The position numbers and the translations under genes are program-made. Shown in pieces: positions 47,859-57,400 of a stretch of DNA of 64,000 bases (the stretch's first letter is position 1; each line of letters opens with the position of its first letter). The DNA comes from Limonium bicolor (taxonomy: Eukaryota; Streptophyta; Magnoliopsida; Caryophyllales; Plumbaginaceae): the NCBI GenBank assembly GCA_023374045.1, contig CM041783.1, forward strand, positions 126,605,503 through 126,669,502, given 5' to 3'. The notes beneath the pieces are model-generated. The model was not told where the DNA came from and ran no database searches. It was given only the letters and a program-made list of their open reading frames with translations.

Positions 47859-47886
47859 TGGTATCAGAGCGAAGTCTCGCTCTGAT
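47859..47886 (+). promoter_or_regulatory. tRNA-iMet PBS of D, inside a perfect hairpin
   Basis: TGGTATCAGAGCG at 47859, five bases after the LTR. Bases 47864-47885 form arms TCAGAGCGA and TCGCTCTGA around AGTC, extended by one further A-T pair. Confidence 0.92.
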
Positions 47887-48740
47887 GATTAGAATCCTAA
47901 GTGTAGTGATTACCGAGTTAGGATTTCAACCGTTTAAACGGATACTTAGAAACCTAACTAGGAACTACCGTTGTTAACAACGGATACCCTTAACGTCTGC
48001 AAGGACGATACCATTGTTGAATCAAGACCATGAGGTCATAGTTCACCATCTAATGTAATCCACACTTGTTCAGATGTCAGGACGAGGTCCAGGTCGTCCC
48101 AGAGGAGGGACTAGTGACGGACCAAGGCGCAGACGATAGCTGAAATCGTCGCCGCCACGGTAGCACAGATGCTACCGGATGTAATCACTGCTGTACAACA
48201 AACACAACAAACTCAACAACAGCAGCAGCAACAGCAGCAACCCGACCACCTCATCCCCGTGAGACCAATTGGGTAAAGCAGTCGCCGACCTTCGACCTCC
48301 ATGCTTTAGAGGCGAGAGCGACCCCGCCAAGCTCGAGGCTTACCTCTCCGAGATGGAGACGGCCTTCGAGACACTTGAGACTCCCGCTGGAGTTCGAGTG
48401 AGGATAGCTGCGTACTACCTCAAAGACGCGGCTATGGACTGGTGGAAGCTCATTAAGGCCGAGCATAGCTGATCCCGCATTCGGATGGGAAGCATTCACC
48501 TCTCTCCTCCGATCTAAGTATTACCCCGAGCATGTCAAGACCAAGAAAAGGCTTGAGCTCGATGCACTGAAAATGACCGAGAAGATGACGGTTGATGAAT
48601 ATTACCGCACCTTCACCTCTCTTCTCAGACTTCTACCCGACCTTGGGTATACCGGCCAAGTCTTTGTCGACCGCTTCTACGGCGGATTGAGCCATCGACT
48701 CCGTTATGGCATGGGCTTCACACGGTTTACCTCCCTTCAG

Positions 48741-48826
48741 GTAAACAAGTTGAACCCTTAAAAGCCATGAGTAATGTGAATTAGTATTCCCGTATGTAAG
48801 TGTAACCTAATGCCTAAGTAATTCAG
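48741..48826 (+). other. Intron 1 in gag of D (86 bp)
   Basis: Donor CTTCAG^GTAAACAAG, acceptor AAGTAATTCAG^GAGTG. The interval has stops. Removal restores TSLQ-ECYHAA in phase 0, a normal gag sequence. Confidence 0.75.
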
Positions 48827-49100
48827 GAGTGTTACCACGCTGCATCTCGAGTGGAGATCACCTGCCAGCTAAGAGATGAGGAGCAAGCGCTGAAGCGCAA
48901 GGTGAGCGGCAAGGGTAACACCTCCGATGACCAAAACCAAGCCAAACCTTGGAAGAAGAAGAAAGGGAAGTATTCCCATTAGAAGAACGCTTCAGGAGAC
49001 GGCGGTGCCCATACTGAGAAGGGCAAGGCACCTGAACCATTGCAGCTTGCTTACACCGCATCAGTGGCAGCGAAGCCACTGAGGTCTCAGCCCTACAAGG

Positions 49101-49193
49101 GTAAGAACCCGAAACCGAATTAGAACACTTGTGAATTTGTATGTATATAGAGTATTGTAAGTATACCGAACCTTGCTAACTTGGAAGCTATAG
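49101..49193 (+). other. Intron 2 in gag of D (93 bp)
   Basis: Donor CAAGG^GTAAGAACC, branch-site-like TTGCTAAC at 49173-49180, acceptor AAGCTATAG^GTTCTGG. Removal gives QPYK-G-SGFGQG in phase 1. Stops in the interval. Confidence 0.8.
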
Positions 49194-49708
49194 GTTCTGG
49201 ATTTGGCCAAGGCAAGAACCAATCTGATGGCCGCAGCTACATATGCCGAAACTGCAACAAGGATCATCCCGGCACAGATTGCCAAGGAAGGGAGATCCGC
49301 TGCTACACTTGCCAGAAGCCGGGGCACCGTGCCAATGCATGCCCAGAAAACTCTAAGCCCAAGGGCAACTACCAGGGCTACAAGCAGCGTGAAGGCAAGG
49401 AGGTTGCATCTGGCGATGCTCATGCCCAGCATGCCTCACAGGGACAGGGATCCCGAGGTCCGCAGAAGGGCGCACCGCAGAGGCAGCCGGCCTTACACAT
49501 CATTGACCGTGACGGGACCGGGACTAAGTCCGGCCCAAGTGATAACTGAAACCTTTAATCCTTGAAGAGCATGACTAAGTATTAAAGTAATTGTATGAAT
49601 GGGAGTATGAATGCGTAAGTACTTGAAGTATGAAATTGAGCATGAGTAAGTAACATGGAAGTATGTATTGAGCATGAAATGAATTAGTAAGCCTAGAACT
49701 CACACTAG

Positions 49709-50460
49709 ATGATTACCACCTTAGGGAAATTCCTTATCTGTTACCCAATACCTTCAAACTCACCTCATGAAGAGACCGACATCGCCAATCACCACTTCAA
49801 CAACGAACAGTGTCAGGTCATCCGCCCAGGTATGATCTTATTAAAAGGATACCTGACACCCGAAGCACAAGTTTCAATCATCCGACGATGCAACGAGTTA
49901 GGAATGGGTCCAGGAGGATTTTATACACCCGAATTCCCCGGTGGAGCTACAATGAAGCTGAAATGATGTGCTTGGGAAAGGATTGGAACCCTTATACCAA
50001 GACATACCAAACACGCGAACAGGAGACGGAGCCAACCTCAATCAATACCCCCGAATTCCAAACGCTTGTCACACAAGCTGTAGAAATCGCACAACAATGT
50101 GAAGATGAACCAATCCCTGCACTTGAAGCAGACCTCTGTATCGTCAACTTCTATGAGAAAGAAGGACGACTTGGCTTACACCAAGACAAGGACGAGACAA
50201 TGGAATCTCTTGAACTAAGAGTGCCCGTAGTGTCTTGGTCCATTGGTGATGACGCCGTATTTTTGTATAGCGAGCAGAAGCGTGTGGACCTCGCAGAGAA
50301 ATTGGTATTGAGATCAGGAGATGTTCTAATCATGGGTGGAAAATCAAGGTTGCTGTATCACGGGATCCAGAAGATCAAGTTGAATACGGCACCACCGGCA
50401 ATAATCAATGCCACACACATGAAACCAGGACGCCTGAACCTTACCTTTAGAAAGTATTAA
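49709..50460 (+). CDS. AlkB/ALKBH1-like 2OG-Fe(II) dioxygenase carried by retrotransposon D
   Basis: A cargo gene on the coding strand of D, between gag and protease. AlkB enzymes oxidatively remove methyl groups from DNA or RNA bases using Fe(II) and 2-oxoglutarate. ATG 49709 begins the first frame, with VIRPGMILLKGYLTPEAQ and GPGGFYTPEFPGGA, a plant ALKBH1-type N-terminus. One base appears lost near 49963; the second frame continues MMCLGKDWNPYTKTY, then CIVNFYEKEGRLGLHQDKDE with the H-x-D iron ligands, VPVVSWSIGDDAVFLYS, GDVLIMGGKSRLLYHGI with the second iron His, and GRLNLTFRKY with the 2OG-binding Arg, ending at 50460. About 250 residues, close to one full catalytic domain, and intronless, which suggests capture from a processed transcript. 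All catalytic residues are kept although neighbouring pol is decayed. The frameshift may be decay or an assembly error. Confidence 0.9.
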
Positions 50461-50530
50461 TCTTGTAGTAGCATGTAATCCAGTAGTAACGTGTATTAGA
50501 GACACAGCATGTATGATGGTTGGTTATTCA

Positions 50531-50536
50531 ATAAAA
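50531..50536 (+). terminator. Polyadenylation-signal-like AATAAA after AlkB
   Basis: AATAAA in TATTCAATAAAAGC, 71 bases after the AlkB stop, in a T- and G-rich context. It could end a separate AlkB transcript, or be a remnant of the captured mRNA's 3' UTR. Confidence 0.4.
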
Positions 50537-50602
50537 GCAGTGTTGGTTATTAAATTCCACTTGCGTTCCACCATCTTTACTTATAATCTCATGAATCAAT
50601 AG

Positions 50603-51180
50603 GTTGTGGACTCGGTACCGAAGGTAACCTGAGTATCCTCACCGAAGAACAAGCCGGCAGAGCGGCACCATTCTAACGGGAACATTCCCAGTAAACGGCA
50701 TCGAAGCCTCAGTATTATTCGACTCCGGCGCCTCTCACACCTTTGTATCGCCATCATTCGCTACAAGGTTGGGGCTAGACGCAGATGAGCTACCAAATTT
50801 CTTGGTTACTCTTCCGTCGAAGGAGCGGGTAAAGTGTACTAAGTATACCACACCGCCACCATTCAAATCAAAGGTGAAGCGTTTCCCATTTCCTTCATTG
50901 AATTCAACGGATTGGGATTCGACTTGATAATTGGAATGAACTGGTTGGAGCGGCACAAGGGACGGATCCTATGCGCCGAGCACCGATTGCTGCTCAAGAG
51001 TCCATCTGGGGTCACTGTTTCATACCGCCAGAGACCAAGAGAGCCTTCAACTACAGTCATCTCCGCTATGGCAATGTACGGGAGCTCAGAAAGGACATGA
51101 AGTGTATTTATGCCATGTGCAAGATCTGGAGAGAGATCCAGAGTTCAGTGATGATGTACAGTAGTCTCAGAATTCCCTGA
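50603..51180 (+). pseudogene. Protease region of D
   Basis: Starts after the acceptor at 50602 with GTEGNLSILTEEQAG, then shifts frame to GTILTGTFPVNGIEAS and the retropepsin active site VLFDSGASHTFVS (about 50709-50748). A further shift near 50830 leads to FPISFIEFNGLGFDLIIGMNWLERHKG, the conserved I-I-G-M-N-W-L segment. At least two one-base shifts break it. Confidence 0.85.
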
Positions 51181-52030
51181 TGTATTCCCAAAGAGCTACC
51201 TGGTATGCCACCACAGAGAGCAGTAGAGTTTGAAATCGACCTTGTACCGGTACTGGTCCCATTGCTAGGGCACCATACCGTATGGCACCAGCAGAAATGA
51301 CAGAGCAAAGAGCAACTACGTGATCTCTCGACAAAGGGTTTATACGCCCGAGCGTATCACCCTGGGGAGCACCGGTCCTCTTCGTGAAGAAGAAGGACGG
51401 TAGTCTCCGCCTCTGCATCGACTACCGCAATTGAATGCGGTCACTGTAAAGAACAAATATCCATTGCCACGCATCGACGACCTGTTCGATCAGTTGAAGG
51501 GAGCTTCGTCTTTTCTAAGATTGATCTCCGATCCGGATATCATCAAATTGCTATCAAAGAGCAAGACATTGAGAAAACAGCATTCCGAACAAGATATGGC
51601 CACTACGAATTCACAGTGATGCCATTCGGTTTGTCTAACGCACCAGCCAAATTCATGGACCTAATGAATCGGTTATTCAGTGATCAGCTGGACACTTCAG
51701 TAGTAGTATTCATCGACATCCTTGTGTATTCGAAGTCAGCAGAAGACATGAAAACCACTTAGAAGAGTACTTGAGACACTGCGCGAGAACCAGCTGTATG
51801 CGAAGTTCTCCAAATGCGAGTTTTGGCTAGATCAGGTATCATTCCTCGGTCATGTCATCTCGAGCGCGGGTATTTCAGTAGATCCATCCAAAATCGAAGC
51901 AGTGCGATCATGGCCTAGACCTAAGACTGTTACCGACATCCGGAGCTTTCTTGGTTTAGCCGGTTATTACCGGAGGTTTGTAAAGGACTTCTCAAAAGTC
52001 GCTAAGCCCATGACGTCATTGATGAAGAAA
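51181..52030 (+). pseudogene. Reverse transcriptase of D, catalytic Asp lost
   Basis: RT of a Tekay-type element in several frames: [45 protein letters not shown] (one-base loss at about 51432), [41 protein letters not shown]. The catalytic box, normally F-I-D-D, reads FIDILVYS at 51709-51732 with one Asp codon missing. [19 protein letters not shown] and [19 protein letters not shown] follow. The loss of an active-site Asp plus frameshifts means this copy cannot make active RT. Confidence 0.88.
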
Positions 52031-52460
52031 GATGCACCGTTTGTATGGACAAGCGAGTGCGAGTATCCTTCCAGAGACTAAAAGACTCATTGACCTCGCG
52101 CCAATTCTCACACTTCCAGAGGGCACAGAGGGATTTGAGGTGTATTGTGATGCATCGGGCAAGGGCATGGGATGCGTACTCATGCAGCATGGCAAGGTAG
52201 TAGCATACGCCTCCCCCAGCTGAAAAAGCATGAGGAGAATTACCCGACACATGATCTAGAGTTAGGAGCCATTGTCTTCGCCTTGAAGATATGGCGACAC
52301 TATCTCTATGGGGTAAGCATCACCATCTACTCCGACCACAAAAGTTTGCAGTATGTATTTACCCAGAAAGAATTGAACTAAGAAGAGGAGGTGGATGGAG
52401 TTCCTATCAGATTACGACATCAACCTCCAGTATAAAGAAGGGAAGGCAAACGTTGTAGCC
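52031..52460 (+). pseudogene. RNase H of D
   Basis: RNase H with [17 protein letters not shown] (first Asp), [20 protein letters not shown] (Glu), [18 protein letters not shown] (Asp) and YKEGKANVVADALSRR (final Asp region). Frames shift at about 52065 and 52220, and a TAA interrupts at 52379. Confidence 0.85.
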
Positions 52461-53471
52461 GACGCCCTGAGTCGTCGAGCACACTCGCTCCATTCGCTAC
52501 TCGCTTCTTCTAGCTTGGTTGACGAGGTGCGAGACGCTCAGTTGAGCGACCCTTACTTCACAGAGATCAGACAGAAAATCACAGATGGTACCTTCGAGAG
52601 CCGAAAGTACGACTTCAAATTGCATGAAGATGGTCTGATCCGATTGAATGGCAGATTATGCGTCCCCCGAAGCAATGCTGAGCTAAGGGATCGCATTCTG
52701 CGAGAGTCACATTGTTCGACACTGCATGTCCATCCGGGAGCCTTTAAAATGTACAAAGACATGAAGAGGTACTTCTGGTGGTCAGGAATGAAATTCGACG
52801 TGACTGAGTATGTTCTGAGGTGTCTCACTTGACAGAAAGTGAAGTTCGAGCACCGAAGACCGGGAGGAATGGTGCAATCCATGCCCATTCCGGAGTGGAA
52901 ATTCCACGATATCTCTATGGATTTTGTTGTTGGACTCCCACCTGCTAGGGGAGGACTCAACATGATCTGGGTAGTAGTCGATCGTCTCACCAAGGTTGCC
53001 TGATTCATACCGATGAAGGACACCTGGAAGGTGGCGAAGCTCGCGGAGCTATTCGACAAAGAGATCATTCGACACCACGGAGTCCCGAAAACCATTGTAT
53101 CTGACCGCGACACCAGATTTCTTTCGAGATACTGGAGAGCAACACGGGAAGCGCTTGGTACTGAGTTGAAGCTTAGCACCGCCTTCCACCCACAGACCGA
53201 CGGTCAGACAGAAAGGACCATCCAGACACTAGAGGACATGCTTAGGGCATGTGCCTTAGACTTTCAGGGGAGCTGGATTGAGAAGCTTCATCTTATCGAG
53301 TTTTAGTATAACAATAGCTATCATGCTTCGATTAAGATGTCGCCGTTCCAAGCTTTGTATGGTAGACCTTGCCGTACCCCATTGTGTTAGGATGAGTCAA
53401 GCGAAGCGGTCATCATAGGACCGGAGTATCTGGAACAAGTACAAGCTGAGGTACAACAAATCCGAGCAAAT
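52461..53471 (+). pseudogene. Integrase core of D
   Basis: Zinc-binding domain with ESHCSTLHVHPGAFKMYKD and a damaged CxxC (CLT-stop-QK at 52830). The catalytic core has [13 protein letters not shown] (Asp), TIVSDRDTRFLSRYW (Asp) and FHPQTDGQTERTIQTLEDML (Glu), so DDE residues persist. In-frame stops occur at 52830, about 53002, 53304 and 53388; some replace Trp codons, consistent with G-to-A decay. The core is otherwise long and well preserved. Confidence 0.88.
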
Positions 53472-53960
53472 ATGAAGGCAGCCCAAGATAGACAGAAATC
53501 CTATGCGGATGTGCGACGACGCGACCTTGAGTTCGCCGTGGGTGACCAAGTGTTCTTGCGTGTCTCACCTATGAAGGGTGTCTTTCGATTTTGCCAAAAG
53601 GGCAAGCTGAGCCCGAAATTTGTAGGCCCATATACCATTACCGAGAGGATTGGAGCCGTAGCTTATAGGCAAGCATTGCCTGAAGAATTGGGGAGTGTTC
53701 ATGATGTCTTTCATGTATCACAACTCAAGAAATACATAGCCTATCCCTCTCATGTATTAGAACCCGAACACTTATCCCTAGAGCCGACGATGAGATATGT
53801 CAAGACTCCATTGCGAATCCTTGATACAAAGACAAGAGACACTCGCCATAAATCGGTACGAATGGTGAAGGTCTTGTGGTCCAACCACGATGTCGAGGAA
53901 GCGACTTGGGAACTAGAAGACGCCATGAAGGCGAAGTACCCGAATCTATTTGTAGACTAG
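53472..53960 (+). CDS. Integrase C-terminus and chromodomain of D
   Basis: A clean 162-codon frame, formerly part of pol. It contains KSYADVRRRDLEFAVGDQVFL, GKLSPKFVGPYTITERIG and VFHVSQLKKYI, the GPY/F module of integrase, then the chromodomain: PLRILDTKTRDTR, VKVLWSNHDVEEATWELED, YPNLF. Chromodomains of this type direct integration toward particular chromatin and define chromoviruses. The ATG at 53472 is an internal Met of the polyprotein, not a true start. Confidence 0.9.
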   Translation: MKAAQDRQKSYADVRRRDLEFAVGDQVFLRVSPMKGVFRFCQKGKLSPKFVGPYTITERIGAVAYRQALPEELGSVHDVFHVSQLKKYIAYPSHVLEPEHLSLEPTMRYVKTPLRILDTKTRDTRHKSVRMVKVLWSNHDVEEATWELEDAMKAKYPNLFVD

Positions 53961-54442
53961 ATGTCTAGTATCCATATAGTACGGAGGGTACAGGGCGTAC
54001 CCCTTTTAAGGGGGGTAGAGCCTTTTTCTTTTGCATTGCTTCGGGTTAGCATTGTGTAGTATGTATGTATTGTAATGGTATTTTGTTGGCACATGTAGTG
54101 CTAATTGTACCTTATTGGCACAAAGTAGTGCTAGTAGTATTCAGTATGTAGTACAATGAGTATGGTATGCGTATGGTATGTGTGTAATGAGTAATGCATT
54201 TGTGTTGTACGGTATATGACACGAATGACATTGTGAATGTATTGTGGAATGTGCGAATTGAATTGTGTATTGTGTATGGATTGAGTATTGTGTATGGCAA
54301 TTGAACTGAGTATGATTTATGGTATCTGAATTGTGTATGCTGGTAGTGTAAGAATTGTGAACACCTTGTAAGGTGGTAGTAGAATGTATTGTGTCAGTTG
54401 ACTTGCCAAATGAGTAGAAGTAGTAAACCGTAAACCTTGAGC
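53961..54442 (+). other. 3' untranslated region of D
   Basis: GT-rich repeats of GTATG-type words between pol and PPT; no gene. Includes a first AAGGGGGGTAGAG at about 54008, a second copy of the PPT phrase. Confidence 0.6.
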
Positions 54443-54477
54443 AACTTTGAGGGCAAAGTTCCTTAAGGGGGGTAGAT
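54443..54477 (+). promoter_or_regulatory. PPT and adjacent hairpin of D
   Basis: Hairpin 54443-54460 with arms AACTTTG and CAAAGTT around AGGG, followed by AAGGGGGGTAGAT and the LTR start TGAAATACCCC. Confidence 0.9.
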
Positions 54478-57400
54478 TGAAATACCCCGTAATTAAAACA
54501 GTGATTAATTAGGCTAATTATATTTTAAAGGCTTAATTACACTTAAATAAATATGAGGGAACAAATCCCGAAGAAAACGGACCCTTAAAATGGGTTAAAA
54601 GCATAAACGAACCTTAATGCGCGTTTTTCGAGGAAACCGGGAAAACGTGACTTTAAGCTGGTCAAATAGACTCGTAACAGTTTTGGTCAACTAAATAATC
54701 ATTAATAAATATTAGTGAAGCTTTAGAACCAAGTAAATTAATTAAACGAGAAAATTCCGGAAAACGGGTACCGGTTAGTAAGAACTGTAACAACCGGGAA
54801 GTTGTGGGGTGAGAGAGTAAATAAACAAAGTTAGTGTGTCCACTTTGCAAATAAAAATAAAAATGTGAGTGTGTGTGCATATGTGGGCCGGCCAGCTCCC
54901 CCCCCTTCCTCACTCACTTAATGTCTCTTATTTGCTAAAGGACAAAGAAATAAGTAAAAGCAAAAATAAATTCTCTCTCCTATCCCCACTCCTCTCTCTC
55001 ACGTTTTTTTCCATCCTCTCTATTCTCTCTTCTTCCTCCTTGGGCGATGGCAATGGAGAAGTGAAGCCCCCTATCAACTCATCACTTCTCTCCTCTCTTT
55101 GAGTACTCAAACCTTCTCCAAACCCAATAAAAATTACACCATTGGAATCCCCTTGCAAAGGAGAACATTTTCCTCCTTTCAAAAATCCAAAAGCTCAAGT
55201 TTCGTTTTTATGGGTATTCTCCATTTGAAGATTCAAGTCCACCATTAGAAGCACCTTCACCTCCTTATCATCTTGAGGTAAAAAGAAATTCGAAAATCCA
55301 TCATTTCTAGCCCTTGTTTGCATTATAAGAATTTCCATGTTTTGAACTCTTGGCCCTCCTTGTTCCAGCCGATTTTGGCTCTCTTGTTGGGCTAGGAATC
55401 TTGTTCTCTTGCTAGTCAAGAACTCCATTCATCCATTGGAAGGTAATACTCTTGTCTAAACCCTAAAACACCTAAATTCTAGGGTTAGTATAAAATGCAT
55501 GCTAAGTGTTTGTGTGTATTGGTATGGGTTGCTGTAGCGTTGCCCATTCCTTGATTAAAACCTAGAACAAGAAGAAGGAAAGAGGAAGAGGAAAGGAAAG
55601 AAAGAAAAACTAACAAGACAAGGTAAATACCCTTACCTTGAGTTAGTTATGTATATTGTGTTGTAACAGTTTTTGAGTATCAAAAACAAGTAATGTGTGT
55701 GATAATGAGTAATGAGTATGTTGGAGTATAATTGGAAAGGCAATGTGACAGTTTTGAAGTTTTTAAAAGATGTTTAAAAGCTTGGGAAAAACAGTGGGTA
55801 GTATGTGTATATGTCCAGGAATTTTAATGTGTGTAGTGGAGTTGAATTGTGTGTATAGTGTATTGTATAAACAGGTTGTGAGAATGTGAAATTGTGAGCT
55901 GAAATAGTATGTGAGAAAAGTAAGAAATATAGGTTAGACTATGTCAAATTCTATCTAGGAATTTGAGGACTTAGGTACATTTGGAACAGATTTTGGAGAG
56001 TTTAAAATGAGTGGTTTTGTAGTTTGAAACAGATTTGAAAATGAGTTTGTAAGTGGGATGGAGTTAGGATGTGAACTAGTGTATTTAAGATGCCAAGAGT
56101 GACATTAGTTGAGGGAGTATTGGAGTAGAAGAGTTAAGGTGAAAATCTGTAGCATAAGAAGGAAAACAAAATCTGTAGCATTAGTGTGAGGAAACTAGTA
56201 TAAGTGTTGAAATGAAATGAGGAAAAATGTGTAAGAGAATGTAAGGATTGAGTAGTAAGTTTGGTGGATGTACCAAGATGATTTAGAGGGTTTAATTAGT
56301 GCTAAATCTCGTGGGGAAGTATTGGTAAAGATTAAGGAAGCAATGGGTAAAGAAAACACCCAAAAACAGATTTTAAAACTGAAGTACTGGGCCGGACCGA
56401 CCTTAGGACCGAACTTGCAAGGTCGGTCGAGCCCAGATTTACAAAGACGGGAATCCTTCTGGAATCAACCGACCTTGCGACCGGACTTGCAAGTTCGGTC
56501 GGACCAGAAAATTCTCCCGTCAGAAACCTTCTGGAATGGACCGAACTTGCGACCGGACTTGCAAGTTTGGTCGGCCAGAAAAATTCCCGTAATGCAAGCT
56601 ACTGGAATGGACCGACCTTGCGACTGGACTTGCAAGGTCTGTCGGGCTAAAATTTTCACATACGAAACTTACTGGAATGGACCGACCTTGGGACCGGACT
56701 TGCAAGGTCGGTCGGCCCTGGAATTTTCACACGATGTAGCTTACTGACTTGGACCGAACTTGCGATCGGACTTGCAAGTTCGGTCGAGTCAAAAAAAAAA
56801 GTTTTATTATATGATTATAATTATCTTATGTATATATATATGCCTATACAAATATAAGCATATATATGTAGTAATACACCATTAATGAAGTAATAATGGT
56901 AAAAGGTAAATAGATGAGTAAGGCAACAAATTTAAGAAGTAATAAGGAAAAGAATGGTTTTATAATAAAGTATGAATGTAAAGGAGTAGTAAGTATACAT
57001 TAGGAGTATTAATGGAAGAGTAAGTTGGATCATTGATCATACAACTTCATGTATGTATAGGATCAAATAGTTGAACATCGAAGGAACCGGTAGTACGAGT
57101 ATGACGGTGAACGGTATGATTTCTTCATGCCCTGTATCCTAACTTGGTTACCCCGATTTGTGTGCTTATGTGATCACCAATAAGATTAATGCATGAATCG
57201 GACTTTTACTGCACTTAATTGTGTTTGAACTATATTGTTCTTGTTGTATCTTCTTGAACAAATAGTTTGTATAATTCATGAAATATGAATGAGAATGAAG
57301 TGTATATGTAAGTATGAGTACTTGCGGATTGTATTGATGTATGGAAAGAAAGTATGGACTTCTACTAATTCCTAACGATCTAACTCCTAACATGAGTAAT

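Larger units (their letters stand above)
48074..49538 (+). pseudogene. gag of D, with two introns
   Basis: Gag of a chromovirus. ATG 48074 opens MSGRGPGRPRGGTSDG, which soon meets a stop through a one-base loss. Recognisable segments: LRPPCFRGESDPAKLEAYL and AMDWWKLIKAEH (48269-48472), YYPEHVKTKKRLEL, MTVDEYYRTFTSLLRLLPD and DRFYGGLSHRLRYGM (Retrotrans_gag core). After intron 1, ECYHAASRVEITCQL and a lysine-rich linker follow. After intron 2 comes the nucleocapsid with CRNCNKDHPGTDC and the canonical zinc knuckle CYTCQKPGHRANAC. Several one-base deletions and a stop break it. The exon ends at GGCCCAA^GTGATAA, the donor of the putative AlkB-containing intron; if unspliced, gag stops at 49549. 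Confidence 0.85.
49539..50602 (+). other. Putative intron 3 of D, containing the AlkB gene
   Basis: Donor CCCAA^GTGATAACTG at 49539 and acceptor GAATCAATAG^GTTGTGG at 50602. Joining them gives KSGP-S-CGLGTEGNLSILT in phase 1, and SILTEEQAGRA is the usual link before a chromovirus protease. An internal acceptor-like CACACTAG lies directly before the AlkB ATG (49709). Splicing of one RNA could therefore yield either gag-pol or AlkB. Donor strength is only moderate. Confidence 0.55.
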
